A stretch of 64,000 nt of DNA from Anaerolineae bacterium (GCA_022843385.1 JALHNT010000012.1:1-64000); one strand, 5' to 3'. Shown: positions 25,686 through 35,238, counted from the stretch's first letter. Numbers and translations are program-made. The notes: generated by a model not told the origin, from the letters alone.

Positions 25686-27215
25686 TCAGTGATGGGTATC
25701 GAATGATGCCAGGGTCATAATCTGTTCTTCGCTGGCTTCGGCGCGCGGCATTTGCCCGGCGATGCGTCCGGCGCGCATGACGGCGATGGTATCGGCCACT
25801 GCCAGCACTTCCGGCAGCTCGGAGGAGATGACGATGATGGCCTTGCCTTCATCGGCCAGTTGCCGCAGCAGCCGGTGGACTTCAACCTTGACACTGACAT
25901 CGATGCCGCGCGTCGGTTCGTTGACGATCAGGATTTGTGGATCGACCAGCAGCCACTTGGACAGCACTACCTTCTGCTGGTTGCCACCGCTGAGGGTCTG
26001 CACCAGGCGCTGCACCGTCGGCGAGGCGATCTGCAACTGCTGGCGATACTGCTCGGCGGTCTGGTCACGGCGTGACTCGCTCCACCACCAGCGCCCGAAA
26101 CGCCCCAAGCTGCCGGAAGCGATGTTGTCGCTGATCGCCATCTCCAGGAACAACCCGGACTCCTTGCGATCGGGTGGCAGGTAGCCGATGCCGTGCTGGA
26201 TGGCATCATAAGGGGAACGGATGGCCTGTGGCTGACCCTCTACACAAATCGTTCCGCTGGCAAGCGGACGCGCCCCGAAGAGGCTGAGCGCCAGTTCATC
26301 ACGGCCCGATCCTTCCAGCCCGGCAATTGCCAGGATTTCGCCCCGGCGCAGGCTGAGGTTGATGTCGCGCAGCCGGACTTCGCCCGGCACGTCGCCCGGT
26401 GGATCGCTCAGGTTGGTGACTTGCAGCAGCGTCGGCGCATCGGCTGGGATCGTCCGCGCCTGGAAATCGTAGAGCATCTCGCGCCCAACCATCATCCGCA
26501 CCAGTTCGCGCGGCGTGGTCTTCTCCACTTCCAGCGTCCCCTGCTTCTCGCCATCCTTCAGCACGGTGGCATGACGGGCGATCTGGAAAATCTCGTCCAG
26601 CCGGTGGGAGATGTAGATCACGCCGACGCTCTGGCTTTGCAGGCGCTGGATGACGCGGAATAGCGCCTCGGTCTCGACACGGGTCAGCGCAGCCGTCGGC
26701 TCATCGAGGATCAGCAGTTTGGCGTTCAGCGAGAGCGCCTTCGCCACTTCCACCATCTGCTGGTGGGCGAACGACAGATGATCGAGCGGCAGGCGCGGGT
26801 CGATCTCCAGTTCCAGGTGCGCCAACAGATCGCGTGACTGGCGTGTGAGGGCGTCGGTGTCGATGCTGCCGAAGCGATTGAGCGGCTGGCGTCCGGCGTA
26901 GATGTTCTCAGCCACGCTCAGGTTGCTGAACAGGCTGCGTTCCTGATAGACGATGGCGATGCCGAGTTCCTGAGCATGACGCTCGGAACGGATGCTGACG
27001 GCCTGATGACCGTTGAAGTGGATGCTGCCGCTGTCGGGCTGGTAGACTCCGGCCAGCACCAGCATCAGGGTACTTTTGCCGGCACCATTCTCGCCGACGA
27101 CGGCATGAACCTCGCCATAGTCAACGGTCAAGTCAACACCCTTGAGGGCATGGACGCCGGGAAATCGTTTGTGGATGCCGGTCATTGCCAGCAGTGGATG
27201 AACAGGTGAGGTCAT
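25686..27215 (-). CDS. Sugar ABC ATPase (RbsA-like), second transporter
   Basis: 509 residues, two nucleotide-binding domains. First: Walker A GENGAGKST near residue 40, signature variant LSFAHQQMVEVAKAL, Walker B LLILDEPTA. Second: degenerate P-loop GLEGSGRDE and intact LSGGNQQKVVLSKWL. First gene of its operon; it starts 55 bases from the 17-bp operator 27271-27287. Weak ribosome-binding site before ATG 27215. Confidence 0.9.
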   Translation of the reverse strand: MTSPVHPLLAMTGIHKRFPGVHALKGVDLTVDYGEVHAVVGENGAGKSTLMLVLAGVYQPDSGSIHFNGHQAVSIRSERHAQELGIAIVYQERSLFSNLSVAENIYAGRQPLNRFGSIDTDALTRQSRDLLAHLELEIDPRLPLDHLSFAHQQMVEVAKALSLNAKLLILDEPTAALTRVETEALFRVIQRLQSQSVGVIYISHRLDEIFQIARHATVLKDGEKQGTLEVEKTTPRELVRMMVGREMLYDFQARTIPADAPTLLQVTNLSDPPGDVPGEVRLRDINLSLRRGEILAIAGLEGSGRDELALSLFGARPLASGTICVEGQPQAIRSPYDAIQHGIGYLPPDRKESGLFLEMAISDNIASGSLGRFGRWWWSESRRDQTAEQYRQQLQIASPTVQRLVQTLSGGNQQKVVLSKWLLVDPQILIVNEPTRGIDVSVKVEVHRLLRQLADEGKAIIVISSELPEVLAVADTIAVMRAGRIAGQMPRAEASEEQIMTLASFDTHH

Positions 27216-27270
27216 AAATAATCTTTGAACCGCAGTTTCCGCACAAAAAACAAAATTCGGATATAATCAT

Positions 27271-27287
27271 TGGTATGCGGCATACCA
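27271..27287. promoter_or_regulatory. FadR-type operator, copy 1
   Basis: TGGTATGCGGCATACCA, 8-bp perfect arms around a central G. The identical 17-mer is at 39976-39992. TGGT...ACCA ends fit the FadR subfamily of GntR regulators. Lies 12 bases downstream of the -10 of the ATPase operon promoter and upstream of the divergent regulator gene. Confidence 0.8.
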
Positions 27288-27299
27288 CTTTCATCTACG

Positions 27300-27328
27300 A
27301 TGCTATCATCCTTCGCTGATCCTGTCAA
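27300..27328 (-). promoter_or_regulatory. Promoter of the second sugar importer
   Basis: Minus strand: TTGACA (27328-27323), 17-bp spacer, TAGCAT (27305-27300), then 12 bases to the operator. Same arrangement as the promoter at 40004-40032. Confidence 0.6.
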
Positions 27329-27419
27329 TGAACTCGCACCAGTGGTTTGACGCTCACTCGTCATTCGATGTAGATTCAGATAGCATCCCATTGGCAGACA
27401 GCAAAGGTAACAGCGTCTC

Positions 27420-28160
27420 ATGCCCATCCAAACCCCTACACCCCAGTTCCAGGCATTGCCGCGCAACACGCTGGCCGAACAGGTCACTGAACAACTCGAA
27501 GATTTCATCGTCAGCCAGCACCTTCAGGCTGGTGACCGGCTGCCCTCCGAACGCGAGCTGGCGAAGCAGTTCGGCGTAAGCCGGACAGTGGTGCGCGAGG
27601 CAGTGCGCGCCCTGCAAGCCCGCAGCATGGTCGAGGTCAGTTCCGGCAGCGGCACGGTCGTCCGCGATGTCAGCACCCAGTCGGTGAGCAAGTCGTTCTC
27701 GATGCTGCTGCGCCAGGGACGTCCACACGTGGATTACGGGCTGGTCTCGGAAGTACGGCGGCTGCTGGAAGTCGAGATGTCTGGGCTGGCGGCGGCGCGG
27801 CGCACCGCTGACGATCTGGAGAAGCTCCAGGAAATTGTTCACACGATGGATGAGATGCAGCGCGATCGCGAGAGTTTCGCCCGCATCGATGTCGAATTTC
27901 ATGTGGCGGTCGCGGCGGCCACCCATAACAACCTGTTCGTCGTCATGCTCGAATCGCTGGCCGACATCATGCTGGAGGTGCGGCTGACCGGGTATGAGAC
28001 GCCGGGAGCGGCCACCCACGCGATCGATTATCACACCCGCATTTATGAAGCGGTACGCGATCAGGATGTCGAAGCGGCGCGGCGTGTCATGTCGGAGCAT
28101 CTGGATATGTCCGAGCATATTTTCCGTGAGGGTCTGGCACGGCAGCAGTCGGCGGAGTGA
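27420..28160 (+). CDS. FadR-type GntR regulator of the second catabolic regulon
   Basis: 246 residues. Winged helix with ERELAKQFGVSRTVVREAVRAL (residues ~40-60; subgroup-typical) and a C-terminal FCD domain with likely metal ligands in DVEFHVAVA, HAIDYHTRIYEAV and MSEHLDMSE. Divergent from the importer operon, with the 17-bp operator in the shared 204-bp gap. Because the same operator precedes the Zn-ADH operon 12 kb away, this protein is the best candidate to coordinate 23520-39810. Its inducer should be an intermediate of that pathway. Confidence 0.88.
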   Translation: MPIQTPTPQFQALPRNTLAEQVTEQLEDFIVSQHLQAGDRLPSERELAKQFGVSRTVVREAVRALQARSMVEVSSGSGTVVRDVSTQSVSKSFSMLLRQGRPHVDYGLVSEVRRLLEVEMSGLAAARRTADDLEKLQEIVHTMDEMQRDRESFARIDVEFHVAVAAATHNNLFVVMLESLADIMLEVRLTGYETPGAATHAIDYHTRIYEAVRDQDVEAARRVMSEHLDMSEHIFREGLARQQSAE

Positions 28161-28280
28161 CTATGCCCTCCAGGCACGTCGAAACCCCGATGATACCGTG
28201 CTTCATCAGAAGGAGTGTCAGGCGTCAGAGGCGATGCCTGTGAACCTGGCGCTCACTGGTATTCATGCAGTCCCTCGCCC

Positions 28281-29135
28281 CTAGCTCTTAACCGCACCCA
28301 TGGTGATGCCGCGCACGAAATGCTTGCGCACCAGCAGCCCCATGATGATGATCGGCAGGGTGGCGATGACGCCGACAGCGCTGGCGAGACCCCACTCATA
28401 CGACTGCGCCCCGAAGAACCGCGCCATCAGCACTGGCAGCGTCAACACATTGTTGCGCGTCAGGATCAGGGCGAAGAGGAATTCCGTCCATGAGAAGAGG
28501 AACACAAACACCGTCGTCGCCATCAGGCCGGGAGCGATTAACGGCAGGGTGATGAGCCGCAGCGATTGCAGGCGCGTCGCCCCGTCGATCAGCGCACTCT
28601 CCTCGACCTCCGGCGGCAGCTCGACCAGATAGCTGCGCAGCATCCAGATACAGATCGGCAGGTTGAAGAGGCAGTGCAGCAGGATCAGGCCGATGTAGGT
28701 ATCGACCAGCCCGACCACGCGGTAGAGCAGGAAGATCGGCAAAATAGTGGCGACGGGCGGCAGGATGCGCTGCGACAGGAACCAGAACGACAGATTATTG
28801 CCGCCGGTGTTGAAGCGCGCCATGCTGTAAGCGGTGGTCGCGCCCATCATCAACGTCAGCGCCGTCGTCCCCAGGGCCACGATGGCGCTGTCACGCAGGG
28901 CAGGCAGGGCATCGCCGGCGTCGGAGAAAGCGCGGATGTAATGCCCCCAGTGTGGTTCTTGCGGCAGATAGGTCGGCGGATAGGTGGCGTATTCTTCCGG
29001 CACCTTGAACGAGGTCGAGACCATCCAGAACAGCGGGAAGCCGAAGAACACGATGGCAACCAGGATGATGAGGTAGCGCAGTGCATACCAGGCGATGGTC
29101 TGCGCCCGATGGGCTGGACTGTGAGGCGTCTGCAT
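28281..29135 (-). CDS. Carbohydrate ABC permease, MalG type
   Basis: 284 residues from ATG 29135, supported by AAGGAG six bases upstream; a longer frame to 29162 would overlap the MalF-type gene. Six helices and the EAA-like loop ESALIDGATRLQSLRLITLPL near residue 190 mark the CUT1 family. Last gene of the long operon. No MalK-type ATPase is encoded here, so a shared ATPase elsewhere is expected. Confidence 0.88.
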   Translation of the reverse strand: MQTPHSPAHRAQTIAWYALRYLIILVAIVFFGFPLFWMVSTSFKVPEEYATYPPTYLPQEPHWGHYIRAFSDAGDALPALRDSAIVALGTTALTLMMGATTAYSMARFNTGGNNLSFWFLSQRILPPVATILPIFLLYRVVGLVDTYIGLILLHCLFNLPICIWMLRSYLVELPPEVEESALIDGATRLQSLRLITLPLIAPGLMATTVFVFLFSWTEFLFALILTRNNVLTLPVLMARFFGAQSYEWGLASAVGVIATLPIIIMGLLVRKHFVRGITMGAVKS

Positions 29136-29145
29136 CGTCGGCTCC

Positions 29146-30228
29146 TTAGGTCTCGCCAACACGGCGAATCAGGATCGTCGAAGCGATGACGATCACGATC
29201 ATGAACAGGATCGCGCCGGCAGCGGTATAGCCGAAGCGCCCGAACGAGATGCCATTCAGGTAAAGATAATAACTGTAGGACTCAGTCGAGCTGCCCGGCC
29301 CGCCCTGCGTCAGGATGTGGATGATGTCGAAGATTTTCAGCGCATCGAACAACCGCAGCAGCAGCGCCACCAGCAGCACCGGACGTACCACCGGCAGCGT
29401 GATACGCCAGAAGATCTGCCACGACGAGGCGCCATCGACCCGCGCCGCCTCATACAGCTCGGTGTTGACCGCCAGGAATCCGGCCAGCGCGATCAGAAAG
29501 ACGAAGGGCGTCCACTGCCAGACATCGGTGATGACGATGGCCGGGATCGCCAGTTGCGTGTTCGCCAGCCATAACAGATTCACCGGCTGCCCGGTCAGGC
29601 GGCTGAGGACATCGTTGACCGCGCCAAAGCGGGCATCCCACAACATGCGCCAGGTTTGCCCGGCGACGACCGGCGCGACCATCAGCGGCAGGATCAGGAT
29701 GGAGAGGAACAGGGCGCGTCCGGGGAATTCCTGCACGAACAGCGCCGCCAGCCCGATGCCCAGCACAAATTGCAGGCTGACCGCCAGCACCGCGATCATG
29801 ACCGTGTTACGCAGCGCACCCCAGAAGCGGGCGGTTTCCAGCAGCGTCACATAATTGTCGAGGAAGAGAAAGCGCTGCCCCGGCACCTGAACATCCCACT
29901 GCACCGTGCTGAGGCCGAGCGCGTAGAGCGTGGGGAAGATCACCACCAGAAAGACGAACACCATGCTCGGCATCACCCACAGCCAGGCCAACCGCTGCGT
30001 CCCGCTCAGGCGCAGCGCCACCAACCCCTGCGCCACCAGGATCAGTCCGGTGATGACCAGGATGGGGCCGATGTTGCGCAGCAGCAGAGTCAGCGAGGGT
30101 ATGGTGGGGGCAAGACTCATCAGGGCTGCCCCACCCAACAGCAGCGCCGCCCCGCCCAGCAGTAAACCCGCCCGCCAGCGCCCGGTGTCCAGCGCACCGG
30201 TTGCGGTGGATTGCGCGATTGATGTCAT
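29146..30228 (-). CDS. Carbohydrate ABC permease, MalF type
   Basis: 360 residues from ATG 30228 (GGGGGA upstream); the longer frame to 30315 overlaps the P450 gene and is rejected. Has two extra N-terminal helices (~20-85) before the usual six, and the EAA loop ELYEAARVDGASSWQIFWRI near residue 265. Starts 10 bases after the P450 stop, so it is co-transcribed with that gene, and is followed by the MalG-type permease. Confidence 0.88.
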   Translation of the reverse strand: MTSIAQSTATGALDTGRWRAGLLLGGAALLLGGAALMSLAPTIPSLTLLLRNIGPILVITGLILVAQGLVALRLSGTQRLAWLWVMPSMVFVFLVVIFPTLYALGLSTVQWDVQVPGQRFLFLDNYVTLLETARFWGALRNTVMIAVLAVSLQFVLGIGLAALFVQEFPGRALFLSILILPLMVAPVVAGQTWRMLWDARFGAVNDVLSRLTGQPVNLLWLANTQLAIPAIVITDVWQWTPFVFLIALAGFLAVNTELYEAARVDGASSWQIFWRITLPVVRPVLLVALLLRLFDALKIFDIIHILTQGGPGSSTESYSYYLYLNGISFGRFGYTAAGAILFMIVIVIASTILIRRVGET

Positions 30229-30238
30229 AAGTCCCCCT

Positions 30239-31441
30239 TCATGGCTGTAGCGTGACCAGCAGCGTCGCCAACCCACGCCGGTCGCCGCGCGGCTTCCAGA
30301 CCAGCGGCGCAGCATCGGCTCGTTGCAAGGATGTCAGGCGGCGCAGCATGACCTCCAGCGTCAACTGCATCTCCAGCCGGGCGATGGGTGCGCCGAGGCA
30401 GATATGCACACCCGCGCCGAAGCTCAGGTGTTTGTTGGGCGAACGATCCAGCACACAGCGCTCGGCCTCGGCAAACACCGCCGGGTCGTGATTGGCCGCG
30501 CCGAAGCCCAGCGCCACGATGTCGCCGCCGGGGATGTGCTGCCCGTGCAGCTCCAGATCATGGCTGGCGTTGCGCCCGAAAATCTGAATCGGTGAGGAGA
30601 AGCGCAGGAATTCCTCCACCGCTGACGGGATCAATCCCGGCTCGCGCTGGAGGCGCTTCCAGTCATCGGGATGTTCGGCCAGCCAGCACAACATCACGCT
30701 CAGGGCGTCGGCGGTTGTCTCGAAGCCAGCACCGAAGATCACGGTACAGTAAGAATGAATCTCGCTATCGGTCAGGCGGTGTCCATCGACTTCGGCGGCA
30801 ATCAGCAGGCTGATGAAGTCATCCTGTGGCTGGGCGTGGCGTTCAGCGATCAACTGATCGATGTGGGCGCCGAATTCCCGGCTGGCCTGCTGCGTCCCGG
30901 CCGGGTCTTTGGGTTGAAACATGCGATCCAGCCATTTGACCCACAAATGCGAATCGGCCGGCGGCAGTCCGGTGAAAGCCGCCAGCGCCCCGACCGACAG
31001 CGGCACGGCGTACTCGGTCGCCAGATCGCCGCCACCTTGCGCCAGCAGGTTATCGACCAGTCGTTCAATCAACGCCATGATCGGCTGGCGCAGTTTTTCC
31101 ACCCGTTCTGCCGAGAACACTGGATTGACCAGCGCCCGATAACGCGAGTGCAGCGGTGGGTCGAGTTCGATGGGCAGCATCGGCTCGGTGCGCGGGGTGA
31201 TGATCGGGATGGCGGTCACGCCGACCACGCTGGAGGTGTAACTGCGCCAATCCAGCGCCGCGCTCTTCACATCGTCATAGCGAGTCAGCAGCCAGAAACC
31301 GCCGTAGCGCGGGCTGTGCATCACCGGACAGTCCTGGCGCAACTGGTCATAATGCAGGAACGGGTTTTCCGAAAAGCTGCGGCTGTGAATATCGAGATCG
31401 TCGAACGCCTCGCAGCCGGCTGATGGGGTCGGCTCGTCCAT
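30239..31441 (-). CDS. Cytochrome P450
   Basis: 400 residues, a soluble bacterial P450. Heme-binding loop FGAGVHICLG (Cys near residue 350), I-helix AGFETTADAL with the acid-Thr pair for oxygen activation, and the K-helix EEFLR. No membrane anchor or fused reductase. It lies between the binding protein and the two permeases of a CUT1 sugar importer, 10 bases from the permease start. The natural reading is hydroxylation or O-demethylation of the imported compound, as P450s do for methylated marine sugars. No ferredoxin or reductase gene is nearby, so redox partners must come from elsewhere. Confidence 0.9.
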   Translation of the reverse strand: MDEPTPSAGCEAFDDLDIHSRSFSENPFLHYDQLRQDCPVMHSPRYGGFWLLTRYDDVKSAALDWRSYTSSVVGVTAIPIITPRTEPMLPIELDPPLHSRYRALVNPVFSAERVEKLRQPIMALIERLVDNLLAQGGGDLATEYAVPLSVGALAAFTGLPPADSHLWVKWLDRMFQPKDPAGTQQASREFGAHIDQLIAERHAQPQDDFISLLIAAEVDGHRLTDSEIHSYCTVIFGAGFETTADALSVMLCWLAEHPDDWKRLQREPGLIPSAVEEFLRFSSPIQIFGRNASHDLELHGQHIPGGDIVALGFGAANHDPAVFAEAERCVLDRSPNKHLSFGAGVHICLGAPIARLEMQLTLEVMLRRLTSLQRADAAPLVWKPRGDRRGLATLLVTLQP

Positions 31442-31541
31442 CTCATTCTCCCCCTTCGGTTGATGTCGGTCATCCCTGGGTGAAAGGCAATGCGTTTACA
31501 CAGACAGCGTATTACGCATTTTGTAGCCCTCATCCCCCCAG

Positions 31542-31566
31542 CCCCTTCTCCCAGTGGGAGAAGGGG
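31542..31566. repeat. Hairpin repeat (R3-like)
   Basis: CCCCTTCTCCCA, one base, TGGGAGAAGGGG: perfect 12-bp arms in the gap between the SBP and P450 genes. Confidence 0.7.
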
Positions 31567-31642
31567 AGCCATCGTGAACGACTCATTTGTAAGCCCCTCG
31601 TCCTGTTGGAGAGGGCCAGACGAGAGCGTAAATCATTACACG

Positions 31643-31716
31643 CTCTGGCGGACACCCCGTTGGGTGTCCCTACGAACCGTTGGGTGTAGGGACGGGCCGT
31701 TGCCCGTCCGCCAGAG
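31643..31716. repeat. R2-related inverted repeat, rearranged copy
   Basis: Outer arms CTCTGGCGGAC (31643-31653) and GTCCGCCAGAG (31706-31716) enclose two CGTT-loop hairpins, GGACACCC/GGGTGTCC and GACGGGC/GCCCGTC. The modules match R2 at 4041-4185 and 37576-37717 but in a different arrangement. Confidence 0.7.
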
Positions 31717-31732
31717 TTTTCCTTGAATCGCC

Positions 31733-33310
31733 TCACGCATCCAGCGGCGAGGGCGCATCCACCAGCGCCGGCTCGGCCGGGTAGGCACCGGGCATGCTCA
31801 GATAATTGGCGTAGGCCGCCTTCATCCGATCCAACCCCAGCCGTTCGACGATGCCGTTGAAGTCCGACGCGGCCGTGTCCAGCGCCGCCTGCGGGTCAGT
31901 CCCGGCATAGACGCTAGTCATGGCGCGGTCAATCGAGTCCAGGAATTCCTGACCGCCCGGTATCAGCAGATCGAGCGAGGCATTCTCGGCGGCCAGTTGC
32001 AGCGTCGCCAGATATTGCTCGGCTTCCGGCCACAGCTTCTTGTATTCTTCGGAGGCGAAGTGGCTGAGGCGGAACGGATCGCGCAGGGCATAGGGCAGCG
32101 TCACGCGCTGGAGGCTGATCTCCGGGCTGTTGAGCCACTGGCTGAAGAGATAGGCCAATTCCTGGCGCGGGCTGTCCGCCGAGACGCCCAGTACGAAGCC
32201 GCCGGCCATCTGGGTGATGTTGCCGGGAAACAGGGTATAGCCAGTCTTGCCGATGACCTGCGACTGCGGCAGGAACGAAAGCTGTTCGGCCTGCTGACCA
32301 TAACCGGCTGACCAACGCCCCAGCGGCGGCCAGAACCAGGTCATGGCATAGGCACCCGCCAGCCACTGCTGGAATGAGTCCACCGGGTTGATCTGCTCGA
32401 TGCCCGGCTGCATGAACTGGTTGAGGAAGGCTTCTTCACGAATCGTCCGCAGACCGGCGGCGCTGTTGACGGTGGCGGCCATGCTCTCCGGGTCGAAGAG
32501 GACGCCGCCGTTGGCCTTGAAGTGCTGGAGGAAGAGGAAGGAGTTGCCACCGGCACCCGTCGCCCGGCCAAAGCCCAGGCCATAGACATCCGGGGCCAGC
32601 TTCTCGGTAAAGAAGCGGGCGATGTCGGCCAGTTCCTTGTAATTGGTGGCGGGGGCCAGCGGATAACCGAAGGTGTCGGCGAATTCCGCGCCGTGTTCGT
32701 TGAACAGATCGGTGCGATAGTAGACCAGCAGCGTGTCGCCATCATCGAACAGACCGTAGGTCTTGCCATCATAATTGCCCATGCCGCGATACAACGGCAG
32801 CACTTCGTCCAGTTCACCGGCTGGCATATACTGCGCCAGGAAATCATCAATCGGCGCGGCCACGCCTGATGAGGCGTAATCCGGCACCCACGACGGTGAC
32901 ATGCTCAACACATCGAACGCGCCCGATTTGGCGATGCCTTCCTGTAACTGGCGCGAGTAGAGTTCGGTGCCGCCGGGGACTTCGACGACGTTGATGGTGA
33001 CGCCGGTGCGTTCCAGGAACAGCGGGCCGCTGAACAGCAGCGGGTCTTGTGCCTGAAGACCGCCTTCCCAGACCACGTTGAGCGTCTGACCGGAGAAGGC
33101 TTTGGCGGCTTCTTCGGCAATCTTCGATGACGACTGGACATCATCCTGCGCCCGCACCCGCCAGGTCAGGGCATTGACTGCCGGGAAGGACAGGCCGAGC
33201 GCCCCCATGAACTTCAGGAACGACCGGCGGGAAATCCGACCTTCAATGTAATTTTGGGTGACAGCAACGAGCGGCTTGGGAATATCGTGCATACGATCTT
33301 TACGAGACAT
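31733..33310 (-). CDS. Tat-exported family 1 solute-binding protein
   Basis: 525 residues from ATG 33310; the GTG 36 bases earlier lacks a ribosome-binding site. The N-terminus has a twin-arginine motif GRISRRSFLKFMG near residue 30, so a folded export route is likely. The mature part is an SBP_bac_1 protein (DVLSMSPSWVPDYASSG; YGLFDDGDTLLVYYRTDLF). Its permeases follow after the P450 gene. Large for a sugar binder, which suits an oligosaccharide or glycoside, but the ligand is unknown. Confidence 0.85.
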   Translation of the reverse strand: MSRKDRMHDIPKPLVAVTQNYIEGRISRRSFLKFMGALGLSFPAVNALTWRVRAQDDVQSSSKIAEEAAKAFSGQTLNVVWEGGLQAQDPLLFSGPLFLERTGVTINVVEVPGGTELYSRQLQEGIAKSGAFDVLSMSPSWVPDYASSGVAAPIDDFLAQYMPAGELDEVLPLYRGMGNYDGKTYGLFDDGDTLLVYYRTDLFNEHGAEFADTFGYPLAPATNYKELADIARFFTEKLAPDVYGLGFGRATGAGGNSFLFLQHFKANGGVLFDPESMAATVNSAAGLRTIREEAFLNQFMQPGIEQINPVDSFQQWLAGAYAMTWFWPPLGRWSAGYGQQAEQLSFLPQSQVIGKTGYTLFPGNITQMAGGFVLGVSADSPRQELAYLFSQWLNSPEISLQRVTLPYALRDPFRLSHFASEEYKKLWPEAEQYLATLQLAAENASLDLLIPGGQEFLDSIDRAMTSVYAGTDPQAALDTAASDFNGIVERLGLDRMKAAYANYLSMPGAYPAEPALVDAPSPLDA

Positions 33311-33456
33311 ACGGAATAATCCTTTCGCATCAATAATCTGGCTCACTGGACAGCTTGTGGACGCGCTTCAGCGGTGTTTCACCTCCCCCTCATCATTCCC
33401 CTTGAAGTGTTTCGTTTCACGCGCCTCGATCCTGTCTGAGGCCGCCGGATAATGCT

Positions 33457-34263
33457 CTACTCCTCGTCACGCGCCCAGGAGCCGCCCGCCAGAAAGCCGC
33501 CATCGACCACGATGTTCTGGCCGGTGATGTAGTTGCCGCCGGGCGTGGTCAGCAGCAGCGCCGCACCGACCAGTTCTTCCGGCTCGGCGGGACGGCGCAG
33601 CGGGATGCGATTGCGCAGCCAACTGGCCTTCTTCGGATCATCCCAGATCGGTTTGGACAGCGGCGTGCGGATGAAGCCGGGCGTGATGCAGTTCACCTGA
33701 ATGTTGTCGCCTGCCCACTCGACCGCCTGGACTTTGGTCAACTGTGCCACCGCACCTTTGGAGAGGCCATAGACCGAGACCGTATCGAGGGCGAAGAAGA
33801 TGTTGATCGACGTGATGTGGAGGATTTTGCCGCCGCCCTGGGCTTTCATGAGGGGATGTGCTGCCTGTGATAGAAAGAAAATCGCCCGTGTGTCGATGCC
33901 GGTGATGAACTCGTAATCATCCTCGGTCACATCGGCAATCGGTTTGCGGCGGTTGGTGGCGGCGTTGTTAATCAGAATATCCAGCCGGCCCATCTTCTGG
34001 TGCGCTTCAGCGATCAACCCGCGGCACTCGGCCACGCTGCCCAGATCGGCATACAGGGGGACGGCTTTCCCGCCCACCGCCGCGACCTCGGCGCAGGTTT
34101 GCTCCACCCGCTGCTGATCGCGGCCATGCACCCCAACGACTGCCCCCGCCTCGGCATAGGCCACCGCGAAGGCGCTGCCGATCCCGCCCGATGCGCCAGT
34201 GATCAGAACCGCTTTGCCTTCCAGCGAAAACAGACGGGCAAAAAGCGAGGCGTTTGCAGTCAT
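33457..34263 (-). CDS. Short-chain dehydrogenase (gluconate 5-dehydrogenase-like)
   Basis: 268 residues, classical SDR. NAD(P)-binding TGASGGIGSAF (residues ~22-32), NNAA near 95, catalytic Ser in HITSIN and Tyr-Lys in YGLSKGA near 165. The C-terminal GNYITGQNIVVDGGF is typical. Oxidises or reduces a secondary alcohol of a sugar or sugar acid. Lies 15 bases after the D-2-hydroxyacid dehydrogenase gene. Confidence 0.88.
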   Translation of the reverse strand: MTANASLFARLFSLEGKAVLITGASGGIGSAFAVAYAEAGAVVGVHGRDQQRVEQTCAEVAAVGGKAVPLYADLGSVAECRGLIAEAHQKMGRLDILINNAATNRRKPIADVTEDDYEFITGIDTRAIFFLSQAAHPLMKAQGGGKILHITSINIFFALDTVSVYGLSKGAVAQLTKVQAVEWAGDNIQVNCITPGFIRTPLSKPIWDDPKKASWLRNRIPLRRPAEPEELVGAALLLTTPGGNYITGQNIVVDGGFLAGGSWARDEE

Positions 34264-34278
34264 GGTCTTCCTCGATGG

Positions 34279-35238
34279 TTAGACAACCGGGTACAACGGC
34301 GTTTCCCCGCGCAAGCCGCGCAGGCAATTTTCGATGGTGATCTCGCCCATGCGCCGCACCCCATCCAGCGTGCGTCCGGCCATGTGCGGCGTCGCCACCA
34401 CGTTATCGAGTTGCAACAGCGGGCTGCCGGTCGGCGGCTCGTTGACGAAGGCATCCAGCCCCGCGCCCCACAGATGCTTGCTCCGCAGCGCCTCGGCCAG
34501 CGCCGCCTCATCCACCAGCGAACCGCGCGCCGTGTTGATGAAGATCGCGCCTTTTTTCATCGCGCCGATGCGCCGGGCATCGATCAGCACACCCTCGACC
34601 TGTTCGGCTGCCGCATGTAACGACAGCACATCCGAAGCGGCGATCAGGTCATCCAGTTCCATGAAGGTGATGCCGTGTTCCACCGCGAACGCCCTATCCG
34701 GGTAGGGATCATAGGCCGCCAGTTTCATGCCGAAGCCTTTGGCCCGCAGCGCCACACCCTTGCCGATGCGCCCCAGGCCGACGATCCCCAGCAGCTTGTC
34801 TTTCAGTTCGACGCCAAACGGCGACTTCCAGCCCCCGGCCAGGGTCGCCTGATGCACCGTCACCAGGTTACGCGCCACCGCCAGCAACAGCGCCAGCGTC
34901 AGGTCGGCCACCGAGTCATGGATCGCGCCGGGGGTGCTGCTGACGCTGACGCCTTTGGCTTTGGCCGCCGCCAGATCAATTGTCTCCAGCCCGACGCCGT
35001 GCTTGGCGATGGTCTTCAGCCGATCAGCGCTCTGGATGACACGCGCCGTCAGTTCATCGGTGCCGGTCACGATGCCGTCCACCCCTTGCAGCGCTGTCAG
35101 CAGCTCGTCTTCACGATACGCCCGCCCGCCGACGCCGTTGGGGATGACCTCGCAGCCGGCCTGTGCCAGTTGCGTCAGATGTTCCGGGAAAGCCTGACCG
35201 AACGACTTCGAGCCAATCAGCACCCGCCACTCAGCCAT
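34279..35238 (-). CDS. D-2-hydroxyacid dehydrogenase (phosphoglycerate dehydrogenase family)
   Basis: 319 residues from ATG 35238, which overlaps the SIS gene stop by eight bases. NAD-binding GIVGLGRIGKGVALR near residue 145, catalytic Arg in NTARGSLVDE and His in ATPHMAGRTL. Converts a 2-hydroxy acid to a 2-keto acid or the reverse. There is no C-terminal ACT domain, so a catabolic role is more likely than serine synthesis. Confidence 0.87.
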   Translation of the reverse strand: MAEWRVLIGSKSFGQAFPEHLTQLAQAGCEVIPNGVGGRAYREDELLTALQGVDGIVTGTDELTARVIQSADRLKTIAKHGVGLETIDLAAAKAKGVSVSSTPGAIHDSVADLTLALLLAVARNLVTVHQATLAGGWKSPFGVELKDKLLGIVGLGRIGKGVALRAKGFGMKLAAYDPYPDRAFAVEHGITFMELDDLIAASDVLSLHAAAEQVEGVLIDARRIGAMKKGAIFINTARGSLVDEAALAEALRSKHLWGAGLDAFVNEPPTGSPLLQLDNVVATPHMAGRTLDGVRRMGEITIENCLRGLRGETPLYPVV

